Source: Streptomyces sp. NBC_01485
Lineage (GTDB): Bacteria > Actinomycetota > Actinomycetes > Streptomycetales > Streptomycetaceae
Direction: 5' to 3'
Length of the DNA stretch: 64,000 nucleotides
Assembly: GCF_036227125.1 (NCBI RefSeq)
Contig: NZ_CP109435.1
Coordinates: 6,820,001 to 6,884,000 of the forward strand
The notes beneath the pieces are model-generated. The model saw only the letters and a program-made list of their open reading frames with translations, searched no databases and was not told where the DNA came from. Below are positions 49,711-57,530 of this stretch, one piece after another. The first letter of the stretch is position 1. Each line of letters opens with the position of its first letter. The position numbers and the translations under genes are program-made.

Positions 49711-51648
49711 ATGTCCGCACCACCCCTCAAGAAACCCACCGTCACCGAACGCGAGGCCCGCCAGGTGGCGGAGGCCGCCCGGGAGCAGGACTGGCGCAAG
49801 CCCAGCTTCGCCAAGGAACTGTTCCTGGGCCGCTTCCGCCTCGACCTCATCCACCCCCACCCGCTCCCCTCCGACGAGGCCGTCCGGCGCGGCGAGCAGT
49901 TCCTGGCCAAACTCCGCGACTTCTGCGAGACGAAGGTGGACGCGGCCCGCATCGAGCGCGAGGCCCGCATCCCCGACGAGGTGATCAACGGGCTCAAGGA
50001 GCTCGGCGCCCTCGGCATGAAGATCGACCCCAAGTACGGCGGCCTCGGCCTCACCCAGGTGTACTACAACAAGGCGCTGGCCCTGGTCGGCTCGGCCAGC
50101 CCGGCGATCGGAGTGCTGCTGTCGGCGCACCAGTCGATCGGCGTACCGCAGCCGCTGAAGATGTTCGGCACCGACGAGCAGAAGCAGCGGTTCCTGCCGC
50201 GCTGCGCCACCACCGCCATCAGCGCCTTCCTCCTCACCGAGCCCGACGTCGGCTCCGACCCGGCCCGCCTCGCGACGAGCGCGGTGCCGGACGGGGACGA
50301 CTACGTCCTCGACGGGGTCAAGCTGTGGACGACCAACGGCGTGGTCGCCGACCTGCTGGTGGTCATGGCCCGGGTTCCGAAGAGCGAGGGCCACAAGGGC
50401 GGCATCACCGCGTTCGTCGTGGAGACGGACTCGCCCGGCATCACCGTCGAGAACCGCAACGCCTTCATGGGCCTGCGCGGCATCGAGAACGGCGTCACCC
50501 GCCTCCACCAGGTGCGGGTCCCGGCCGCGCACCGCATCGGCCCCGAGGGCGCCGGCCTGAAGATCGCCCTCACCACCCTCAACACCGGCCGGCTCTCACT
50601 GCCCGCGTCCTGCGTGGCCGCCGGCAAGTGGAGCCTGAAGATCGCCCGCGAGTGGTCGGCGGCCCGTGAGCAGTGGGGCAAGCCGATCGCCCACCACGAG
50701 GCGGTCGGCGCGAAGATCAGCTTCATCGCGGCGACGACCTTCGCCCTGGAGGCGGTGCTCGACCTCTCCTCGCAGATGGCCGACGAGGACCGCAACGACA
50801 TCCGCATCGAGGGCGCGCTGGCCAAGCTCATCGCCTCCGAGATGGGCTGGCGCATGGCCGACGAACTCGTCCAGATCCGCGGCGGCCGGGGCTTCGAGAC
50901 GGCGGAGTCGCTCGCGGCGCGGGGCGAGAAGGCCGTCCCCGCCGAACAGCTCCTGCGCGATCTGCGGATCAACCGCATCTTCGAGGGCTCGACGGAGATC
51001 ATGCACCTCCTGATCGCCCGCGAGGCCGTCGACGCCCACCTCACGGTCGCCGGCGACCTCATCGACCCCGACAAGTCCCTCCAGGACAAGGCGAAGGCGG
51101 GCGCGAACGCCGGCGTCTTCTACGCCAAGTGGCTCCCGAAACTGGTCGCGGGACCAGGCCAACTGCCCTCCTCGTACAGCGAGTTCAAACAGGGCGGCGT
51201 CGACCTCTCGCCGCACCTGCGCTACGTCGAACGGCACGCCCGCAAACTCGCCCGCTCCACCTTCTACGCCATGTCCCGCTGGCAGGGCCGGATGGAGACC
51301 AAGCAGGGCTTCCTCGGCCGGATCGTCGACATCGGCGCCGAACTGTTCGCGATGAGCGCCGCCTGCGTCCGCGCGGAACTGCTGCGCTCGCGCGGCGAGC
51401 ACGGCCGCGAGGCCTACCAGCTCGCCGACACGTTCTGCCACCAGTCCCGCATCCGCGTCGACGAGCTCTTCACCCGCCTCTGGAGCAACACCGACGACCT
51501 GGACCGCAAGGTCGTCAAGGGCGTCATGGCCGGCAGCTACGAGTGGCTGGAACAGGGCATCGTCGACCCGTCCGGCGACGGCCCCTGGATCGCCGACGCC
51601 ACACCGGGCCCGAGCGAGAAGGAGAACCTCCACCGCCCGATCAGGTGA
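49711..51648 (+). CDS. Acyl-CoA dehydrogenase family protein (long-chain type)
   Basis: The enzyme introduces a trans-2 double bond into acyl-CoA with FAD. At 645 aa it is longer than the 380-400 aa standard: the catalytic core (about residues 70-460) is followed by an extra helical C-terminal region (to 645) of the VLCAD/ACAD9 type. Core motifs are FLLTEPDVGSDPARL (FAD/substrate loop), LWTTNG, GIENGVTRLHQVRVP and the base-bearing FEGSTEIMHLLIAREAV. GAGGTG precedes the ATG at 49711. It stands alone and ends with a large hairpin. Confidence 0.92.
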   Translation: MSAPPLKKPTVTEREARQVAEAAREQDWRKPSFAKELFLGRFRLDLIHPHPLPSDEAVRRGEQFLAKLRDFCETKVDAARIEREARIPDEVINGLKELGALGMKIDPKYGGLGLTQVYYNKALALVGSASPAIGVLLSAHQSIGVPQPLKMFGTDEQKQRFLPRCATTAISAFLLTEPDVGSDPARLATSAVPDGDDYVLDGVKLWTTNGVVADLLVVMARVPKSEGHKGGITAFVVETDSPGITVENRNAFMGLRGIENGVTRLHQVRVPAAHRIGPEGAGLKIALTTLNTGRLSLPASCVAAGKWSLKIAREWSAAREQWGKPIAHHEAVGAKISFIAATTFALEAVLDLSSQMADEDRNDIRIEGALAKLIASEMGWRMADELVQIRGGRGFETAESLAARGEKAVPAEQLLRDLRINRIFEGSTEIMHLLIAREAVDAHLTVAGDLIDPDKSLQDKAKAGANAGVFYAKWLPKLVAGPGQLPSSYSEFKQGGVDLSPHLRYVERHARKLARSTFYAMSRWQGRMETKQGFLGRIVDIGAELFAMSAACVRAELLRSRGEHGREAYQLADTFCHQSRIRVDELFTRLWSNTDDLDRKVVKGVMAGSYEWLEQGIVDPSGDGPWIADATPGPSEKENLHRPIR

Positions 51649-51668
51649 GACACCGCACATGCGCCCGA

Positions 51669-51721
51669 AGGGTGCCCCGTACTCCGAGCCCCTCGTGAGG
51701 GGGACGAGGAGGGGGCACCCT
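51669..51721 (+). terminator. Compound hairpin between acyl-CoA dehydrogenase and dxr
   Basis: AGGGTGCCCC (51669-51678) pairs with GGGGCACCCT (51712-51721), with a nested CCCCTC/GAGGGG stem inside (51689-51694 with 51697-51702). It lies 37 bases before the dxr ATG, so it is either a terminator or part of the dxr leader. Confidence 0.65.
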
Positions 51722-51757
51722 GTCCGGCCGCCCGGCCGGTGCGGCAACAATGGGGGG

Positions 51758-53032
51758 ATGAGCGACAGTCCAGCCTCCCGAGGATTCCCGGCCCGTGCCC
51801 TCGCCGACCCCCACCTCGTCTACGACCCCGTCGTGCGCGACGGCCCCAAAGACGTGGTGATCCTCGGCTCCACCGGGTCGATCGGCACCCAGGCCATCGA
51901 CCTCGTGCTGCGCAACCCGGACCGCTTCCGGGTGACCGGCCTGTCCGCCAACGGCGGCCGGGTCGCCCTCCTCGCCGAGCAGGCGCACCGCCTGCGGGTG
52001 CGGACCGTCGCCGTCGCCCGCGAGGACGTCGTACCGGCCCTGCGCGAGGCGCTCGCCGCAGAGTACGGCCCTCGCGAGCCGCTCCCCGAGCTCCTCGCGG
52101 GCCCGGAGGCCGCCGCCCACCTCGCCGCCTCCGACTGCCACACCGTGCTGAACGGCATCACCGGCTCCATCGGCCTCGCGCCCACCCTCGCCGCCCTGGA
52201 GGCGGGCCGCACCCTCGCGCTCGCCAACAAGGAGTCGCTCATCGTCGGCGGCCCGCTGGTGAAGGCGCTGGCCGCGCCCGGCCAGATCATCCCGGTGGAC
52301 TCCGAGCACGCGGCCCTCTTCCAGGCTCTGGCCGCGGGCACCCGCGCGGACGTCCGCAAGCTGGTCGTCACCGCCTCCGGCGGCCCCTTCCGCGGCCGTA
52401 CGAAGCAGCAGCTCGCGCACGTCACGGTCGAGGAGGCCCTCGCCCACCCCACCTGGTCCATGGGCCCGGTGATCACGATCAACTCCGCGACCCTGGTCAA
52501 CAAGGGCCTGGAGGTCATCGAGGCGCACCTGCTCTACGACATTCCCTTCGACCGCATTGAGGTCGTCGTACACCCCCAGTCGTATGTCCACTCGATGGTT
52601 GAGTTCACGGACGGATCGACACTGGCGCAGGCGACGCCCCCCGACATGCGCGGGCCCATCGCCATCGGCCTCGGCTGGCCCGGGCGCGTGCCCGACGCGG
52701 CACCCGCCTTCGACTGGAGCACGGCGTCGACGTGGGAGTTCTTCCCGCTCGACAACGAGGCCTTCCCCTCGGTCGGCCTCGCCCGGCACGTGGGCGAGCT
52801 CGCGGGCACGGCCCCGGCGGTGTTCAATGCCGCCAACGAGGAGTGCGTGGAGGCGTTCCGCAAGGGCGCGCTGCCGTTCAACGGGATCATGGAGACCGTC
52901 ACCAAGGTCGTGGAGGAACACGACACGCCGGTGACGGGAACTTCACTCACCGTGTCGGACGTCCTCCAAGCGGAGACCTGGGCACGGGCCCGGGTCCAGG
53001 AACTGACGGTTACCGCGGAGGCGCGTGCATGA
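51758..53032 (+). CDS. dxr: 1-deoxy-D-xylulose-5-phosphate reductoisomerase
   Basis: Dxr makes 2-C-methyl-D-erythritol 4-phosphate, the first committed step of the non-mevalonate isoprenoid pathway. The 424 aa protein has the NADPH loop VILGSTGSIGTQAIDLV, ALANKESLIVGG, the metal/substrate site VDSEHAALFQAL, the flexible-loop ASGGPFRG and TWSMGPVITINSATLVNKGLEVIEAHLL. The ATG at 51758 follows GGGGGG. The intramembrane protease start overlaps its stop (ATGA), the conserved actinobacterial arrangement. Confidence 0.96.
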   Translation: MSDSPASRGFPARALADPHLVYDPVVRDGPKDVVILGSTGSIGTQAIDLVLRNPDRFRVTGLSANGGRVALLAEQAHRLRVRTVAVAREDVVPALREALAAEYGPREPLPELLAGPEAAAHLAASDCHTVLNGITGSIGLAPTLAALEAGRTLALANKESLIVGGPLVKALAAPGQIIPVDSEHAALFQALAAGTRADVRKLVVTASGGPFRGRTKQQLAHVTVEEALAHPTWSMGPVITINSATLVNKGLEVIEAHLLYDIPFDRIEVVVHPQSYVHSMVEFTDGSTLAQATPPDMRGPIAIGLGWPGRVPDAAPAFDWSTASTWEFFPLDNEAFPSVGLARHVGELAGTAPAVFNAANEECVEAFRKGALPFNGIMETVTKVVEEHDTPVTGTSLTVSDVLQAETWARARVQELTVTAEARA

Positions 53033-54333
53033 CAGCCCTGATGATGATCCTCGGCATAGTCGTCTTCGCGGTCGGCCTGCTGTTCTCGATCGCCTGGCAC
53101 GAGCTGGGGCACCTGTCCACGGCCAAGCTCTTCGGCATCCGCGTGCCGCAGTACATGGTCGGCTTCGGCCCGACGATCTTCTCGCGCAACAAGGGCGAGA
53201 CCGAGTACGGCATCAAGGCCATCCCCTTCGGCGGCTACATCCGCATGATCGGCATGTTCCCGCCGGGTGAGGACGGCCGGATCTCGGCCCGCTCCACCTC
53301 CCCCTGGCGCGGCATGATCGAGGACGCCCGCTCGGCCGCGTACGAGGAACTCCAGCCGGGCGACGAGACCCGCATGTTCTACACGCGCAAGCCGTGGAAG
53401 CGCGTCATCGTGATGTTCGCGGGCCCCTTCATGAACCTGGTGCTCGCGGCCGTCCTGTTCCTCACGGTCCTGATGGGCTTCGGCATCTCGCAGCAGACCA
53501 ACACGGTCAGCTCGGTCTCCCCCTGCGTCATCGCGCAGAGCCAGAAGCGCGACGCGTGCAAGTCGACCGACCCGGCCTCCCCGGCCGCGGCCGCCGGCAT
53601 GAAGCCCGGCGACAAGATCGTCGCCTTCGCCGGCCAGCGGACGGACGACTGGAACAAGCTCTCCGACCTGATCCGGGTCAGCGCCGGCAAGGACGTGGCC
53701 ATCGTCGTCGACCGCAAGGGCCAGGAACTGACCCTGCACACGACCATCGCCACCAACCTGGTGGCCAAGAAGGACTCCAGCGGGGCGTACGTCCAGGGCG
53801 AGTACGTCAAGGCGGGCTTCCTCGGCTTCAGCGCGGCCACCGGCGTCGTCAAGCAGGACTTCGGCGACTCCGTGTCCTGGATGACCGACCGGGTCGGCGA
53901 CGCCGTCGACTCCATCGCCGCCCTCCCCGGCAAGATCCCGGCCCTGTGGAACGCGGCCTTCGACGGCGCGCCCCGCGAGCCGGACTCGCCGATGGGCGTG
54001 GTCGGCGCGGCCCGTGTCGGCGGTGAGATCTTCACCCTGGACATTCCGGCCTCGCAGCAGTTGGCCATGGCCGTGATGCTCGTCGCGGGCTTCAACCTCT
54101 CCCTGTTCCTCTTCAACATGCTCCCGCTGCTGCCCCTGGACGGCGGGCATGTCGCGGGCGCCCTGTGGGAGTCGCTGCGCCGCAACCTGGCGAAGCTCCT
54201 GAAGCGCCCGGACCCGGGCCCGTTCGACGTGGCGAAGCTGATGCCGGTGGCCTATGTGGTGGCGGGGGTCTTCATCTGCTTCACGATCTTGGTCTTGATC
54301 GCAGATGTAGTAAATCCGGTGCGGATCTCATAG
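53029..54333 (+). CDS. Site-2 intramembrane metalloprotease (M50, RseP/Rip1-like)
   Basis: The enzyme cuts membrane proteins such as anti-sigma factors inside the bilayer. The 434 aa protein has the zinc motif HELGH (His24, Glu25, His28) in the first helix, MVGFGPTIFSRNKGETEYGIKAIPFGGYIRM, a PDZ domain (about residues 185-260), and the third zinc ligand in NMLPLLPLDGGHVAGALWE. It overlaps dxr by four bases and is followed by a perfect 13-bp terminator, then ispG, an order shared with other actinobacteria. Confidence 0.95.
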   Translation: MTALMMILGIVVFAVGLLFSIAWHELGHLSTAKLFGIRVPQYMVGFGPTIFSRNKGETEYGIKAIPFGGYIRMIGMFPPGEDGRISARSTSPWRGMIEDARSAAYEELQPGDETRMFYTRKPWKRVIVMFAGPFMNLVLAAVLFLTVLMGFGISQQTNTVSSVSPCVIAQSQKRDACKSTDPASPAAAAGMKPGDKIVAFAGQRTDDWNKLSDLIRVSAGKDVAIVVDRKGQELTLHTTIATNLVAKKDSSGAYVQGEYVKAGFLGFSAATGVVKQDFGDSVSWMTDRVGDAVDSIAALPGKIPALWNAAFDGAPREPDSPMGVVGAARVGGEIFTLDIPASQQLAMAVMLVAGFNLSLFLFNMLPLLPLDGGHVAGALWESLRRNLAKLLKRPDPGPFDVAKLMPVAYVVAGVFICFTILVLIADVVNPVRIS

Positions 54334-54359
54334 CCACCTCGCCCTCACACACAGTTCAC

Positions 54360-54390
54360 GGCGGCCCGGGACGATCTGTCCCGGGCCGCC
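54360..54390 (+). terminator. Terminator after the M50 protease
   Basis: GGCGGCCCGGGAC (54360-54372) pairs perfectly with GTCCCGGGCCGCC (54378-54390) across a five-base loop. It separates the dxr-protease unit from ispG. Confidence 0.8.
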
Positions 54391-54514
54391 TTCGATCGAG
54401 TGGGTTTTCACGGCCGTGATGTGCTCGCGTCGGGGCGGGTGCCGTAATCTCGAAGCCTGGAACCCGCCTCCGACGGGACCGGGCCTTGATCCACGACTTG
54501 GGGTTGCACAGCAG

Positions 54515-55672
54515 ATGACTGCGATTTCTCTCGGCATGCCGTCCGTTCCGACCAGGCTCGCCGAGCGCCGCAAGAGCCGGCAGATCCAGGTCGGCTCAGT
54601 GGCGGTGGGCGGAGACGCGCCGGTGTCGGTGCAGTCGATGACCACGACCCGCACGTCGGACATCGGCGCGACCTTGCAGCAGATCGCGGAACTCACCGCG
54701 TCCGGCTGCCAGATCGTCCGGGTGGCCTGCCCGACCCAGGACGACGCGGACGCGCTGTCGACGATCGCCCGCAAGTCGCAGATCCCGGTGATCGCGGACA
54801 TCCACTTCCAGCCGAAGTACGTCTTCTCCGCGATCGAGGCGGGCTGCGCGGCGGTCCGGGTCAACCCCGGCAACATCAAGCAGTTCGACGACAAGGTCAA
54901 GGAGATCGCCAAGGCGGCGAAGGACCACGGCACCCCGATCCGCATCGGCGTCAACGCCGGTTCGCTGGACCGCCGCCTTCTCCAGAAGTACGGCAAAGCG
55001 ACCCCGGAGGCCCTGGCCGAGTCGGCGCTCTGGGAGGCGTCCCTCTTCGAGGAGCACGACTTCCGCGACATCAAGATCTCGGTCAAGCACAACGACCCGG
55101 TGATCATGGTCGAGGCGTACCGCCAGCTCGCCGCCCAGTGCGACTACCCCCTCCACCTCGGCGTCACGGAGGCCGGCCCCGCCTTCCAGGGCACGATCAA
55201 GTCGGCGGTGGCCTTCGGCGCGCTCCTGTCCCAGGGCATCGGCGACACGATCCGGGTCTCCCTGTCGGCCCCGCCGGTCGAGGAGGTCAAGGTCGGCAAC
55301 CAGATCCTGGAGTCCCTGAACCTCAGGCAGCGCGGCCTGGAAATCGTCTCCTGCCCGTCCTGCGGCCGCGCCCAGGTGGACGTGTACAAACTGGCCGAGG
55401 AAGTCACAGCGGGCCTTGAGGGCATGGAGGTCCCGCTGCGCGTCGCCGTCATGGGCTGCGTGGTGAACGGCCCCGGCGAGGCCCGGGAAGCCGACCTGGG
55501 CGTGGCCTCCGGCAACGGCAAGGGCCAGATCTTCGTCAAGGGCGAGGTCATCAAGACCGTCCCCGAGTCCAAGATCGTGGAAACCCTGATCGAAGAGGCC
55601 ATGAAACTGGCCGAACAAATGGAAGCAGCCGGCATCGCCTCCGGCGAACCGTCGGTATCGGTCGCGGGCTGA
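54515..55672 (+). CDS. ispG: 4-hydroxy-3-methylbut-2-enyl diphosphate synthase
   Basis: IspG converts methylerythritol cyclodiphosphate to HMBPP with a [4Fe-4S] cluster in the same pathway as Dxr. The 385 aa protein has SVQSMTTTRTSD, RVNPGNIKQFD, GVNAGSLDRRLL and the cluster cysteines in SCPSCGRAQ and VMGCVVNGPGEAREAD. Methionine 54515 is the start supported by family length; an upstream ATG at 54416 would add an unrelated 33 aa. Confidence 0.96.
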   Translation: MTAISLGMPSVPTRLAERRKSRQIQVGSVAVGGDAPVSVQSMTTTRTSDIGATLQQIAELTASGCQIVRVACPTQDDADALSTIARKSQIPVIADIHFQPKYVFSAIEAGCAAVRVNPGNIKQFDDKVKEIAKAAKDHGTPIRIGVNAGSLDRRLLQKYGKATPEALAESALWEASLFEEHDFRDIKISVKHNDPVIMVEAYRQLAAQCDYPLHLGVTEAGPAFQGTIKSAVAFGALLSQGIGDTIRVSLSAPPVEEVKVGNQILESLNLRQRGLEIVSCPSCGRAQVDVYKLAEEVTAGLEGMEVPLRVAVMGCVVNGPGEAREADLGVASGNGKGQIFVKGEVIKTVPESKIVETLIEEAMKLAEQMEAAGIASGEPSVSVAG

Positions 55673-55727
55673 GGGCTCATCGGCCCTGGGGAACGTCCCA
55701 GAGCCGGCCAGGTGGTCTGTCTTTCTT

Positions 55728-55756
55728 CAGCCTGGCCGGCGCCTGAGGCCGAGGAC
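55728..55756. repeat. Degenerate copy of the GTCCGGCGTTTGAGGACGA repeat
   Basis: CAGCCTGGCCGGCGCCTGAG followed by GCCGAGGAC matches the family with several changes. Confidence 0.55.
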
Positions 55757-55759
55757 CGT

Positions 55760-55790
55760 CCAGCCCGTCCGGCGTTTGAGGACGAAGCGG
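55760..55790. repeat. Short copy of the GTCCGGCGTTTGAGGACGA repeat
   Basis: It contains CCAGCCCGTCCGGCGTTTGA GGACGA, identical to the start of the longer copy at 55854. Confidence 0.75.
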
Positions 55791-55853
55791 ATGCCGTCCC
55801 AATCTCCCACCCGCCCGACGAGCCGGGAACATCTCAGCGTCGGCCGGGCGCAT

Positions 55854-55935
55854 CCAGCCCGTCCGGCGTTTGAGGACGAGGCCCCTTCAGGGCCGACAGC
55901 GGGGGTCTGGGGGCGCAGCCCTCAGGGGGCAGGGC
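55854..55935. repeat. Long copy of the GTCCGGCGTTTGAGGACGA repeat
   Basis: It contains the shared CCAGCCCGTCCGGCGTTTGA GGACGA block, followed by GGCCCCTTCAGGGCCGA (a small dyad) and GGGGGTCTGGGGGCGCAGC. I recall this family as very frequent between Streptomyces genes. Confidence 0.75.
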
Positions 55936-56046
55936 CGGCAAGCCGACGGCCGCGGGCAAACGGGCGGCACCAACCACAGGGCGGCACGGCAAAGCTTCCG
56001 CAGGTACAGTGCGGGGATCAGCAGCCCGAAGTGTGAGGCCCCGCGC

Positions 56047-56895
56047 GTGTTGACCCAGACCACCTCCCGGGTCCTCGAACCGAGCGACCTGGACGCCGCG
56101 CTCGCCGTCCTCGACCGCGAGCCGGTCGCCAACGCCTTCGTCACCTCCCGCGTACAGGTCGCGGGCCTCGACCCCTGGCGGCTCGGCGGCGAGATGTGGG
56201 GCTGGTACGAGGACGGCATGCTGACGTCCCTCTGCTACGCGGGCGCGAACCTGGTCCCGATCTGCGCCACCCCCCGCGCGGTCCGCGCCTTCGCCGACCG
56301 CGCCCGCCGAGCGGGCCGCCGCTGCTCCTCGATCGTCGGCCCCACCGAGCCGACGACCCAGCTCTGGCGCCTCCTCGAACCCCACTGGGGCCCGGCCCGA
56401 GAGGTCCGCACCCGCCAGCCCCTGATGGTCACCGACCGCATGCCCACCGACATCGCCCCCGACCCCTACGTCCGCCGCATCCGCAAGGACGAGATGGAAA
56501 CGATCATGCCGGCCTGCGTGGCGATGTTCACCGAGGAGGTCGGCGTCTCCCCGATGGCCGGCGACGGCGGCCTGATCTACCAGGCCCGCGTCGCCGAACT
56601 CGTCGCCTCCGGCCGCTCGTTCGCCCGCCTCGACGACCGGGGCAGGGTCGCCTTCAAGGCGGAGATCGGCGCGGCGACGCCCCACGCCTGCCAGATCCAG
56701 GGCGTGTGGGTGGCCCCCGAGCACCGGGGCCAGGGCGTGGCCGCCTCCGGCATGGCGGCGGTCCTGCGCTATGCCCTGACGGACGTCGCCCCGGTCGTCA
56801 GCCTCTACGTGAACGACTTCAACACCCCGGCCCGGCGCACCTACCGCAGGGTCGGCTTCCAAGAGGTCGGCGCCTTCACGAGCGTGCTCTTTTGA
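56047..56895 (+). CDS. GNAT-family acetyltransferase with DUF4081-type N-terminal domain
   Basis: The 282 aa protein has an N-terminal domain (about 1-120; FVTSRVQVAGLDPWRLGGEMWGWYEDG) resembling DUF4081, and a C-terminal GNAT fold with acetyl-CoA loop QGVWVAPEHRGQGVAASGMAAVL (about residue 220) and LYVNDFNTPARRTYRRVGFQ. GTG 56047 is the start; the next codon, TTG, is an alternative. It lies between ispG and a second GNAT gene, a conserved arrangement in Streptomyces. The acceptor substrate is unknown. Confidence 0.88.
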   Translation: MLTQTTSRVLEPSDLDAALAVLDREPVANAFVTSRVQVAGLDPWRLGGEMWGWYEDGMLTSLCYAGANLVPICATPRAVRAFADRARRAGRRCSSIVGPTEPTTQLWRLLEPHWGPAREVRTRQPLMVTDRMPTDIAPDPYVRRIRKDEMETIMPACVAMFTEEVGVSPMAGDGGLIYQARVAELVASGRSFARLDDRGRVAFKAEIGAATPHACQIQGVWVAPEHRGQGVAASGMAAVLRYALTDVAPVVSLYVNDFNTPARRTYRRVGFQEVGAFTSVLF

Positions 56896-56915
56896 CGCCC
56901 CTGTAGGCTCCCGCC

Positions 56916-57458
56916 ATGGACCTCGTGATCGGCCCCTTGGACCTTCCCGCCCACGTGGACGAGGCCTTGGAAGTCCAGGCCGTAGCCTTCGGACTGGGCC
57001 CCGACGAGGTGGCCGTCCGCCGCCAGATCGTCCTGCGCCACATGATGAACCCCGGTGCGAGAGCCTTCGGCGCGACCGTCGGCGACCGACTGGTCGGCTT
57101 CGTCTACGGCATGCCCAACGACCGCACCCACTGGTGGTCCACCGTCGTACAGCCCTACCTCCGCGCGCAGGGCAACGAACACTGGCTGGACGACTCCTTC
57201 GTGATCACGGAGCTCCACGTCCACCCCGCCCACCAGAACCGCGGCGCGGGCCGGGCCCTGATCACCACGATCACCGACACCGCGGCCGAACCCCGCTCGA
57301 TCCTCTCCGCGATCGACACGGAGAGCCCCGCCCGCGCCCTCTACCGCGCCCTCGGCTACCAGGACCTGGCCCGCCGCGTCCTCTTCCCCAGCGCCCCCCG
57401 CCCGTACGCGGTGATGGGCGCCCCGCTCCCGCTCCTGCGCGGCCCGCACCGCGGTTAA
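56916..57458 (+). CDS. GNAT-family N-acetyltransferase
   Basis: The 180 aa protein is a single GNAT domain. The acetyl-CoA-binding signature is ELHVHPAHQNRGAGRALITTI (about residue 95), followed by SAIDTESPARALYRALGYQDL and a C-terminal strand. It starts 20 bases after the preceding GNAT gene and is probably co-transcribed. No acceptor can be named. Confidence 0.88.
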   Translation: MDLVIGPLDLPAHVDEALEVQAVAFGLGPDEVAVRRQIVLRHMMNPGARAFGATVGDRLVGFVYGMPNDRTHWWSTVVQPYLRAQGNEHWLDDSFVITELHVHPAHQNRGAGRALITTITDTAAEPRSILSAIDTESPARALYRALGYQDLARRVLFPSAPRPYAVMGAPLPLLRGPHRG

Positions 57459-57530
57459 CGGATTACCGGCCGCACCCGGCTCCCGGCTAACCTCCTAGCC
57501 ATCACCCTTTCCCGGCAGGAGTACGAGAAC

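Larger units (their letters stand above)
55673..56046. other. 374-base intergenic region made mostly of dispersed repeat copies
   Basis: No gene lies here. Three copies of one repeat family fill much of the gap: a degenerate one at 55728-55756, a short one at 55760-55790 and the longest at 55854-55935. The GNAT gene begins about 110 bases after the last copy. Confidence 0.7.

Noticed and set aside
47481..50054. Minus-strand frame joining the lacI region and the acyl-CoA dehydrogenase antisense
   Set aside because: LacI is encoded in another frame, and the remainder is shadow of GH12 and acyl-CoA dehydrogenase.
55834..56862. Minus-strand gene opposite the first GNAT
   Set aside because: The GNAT signature is on the plus strand, and the minus frame runs into the dispersed repeat.
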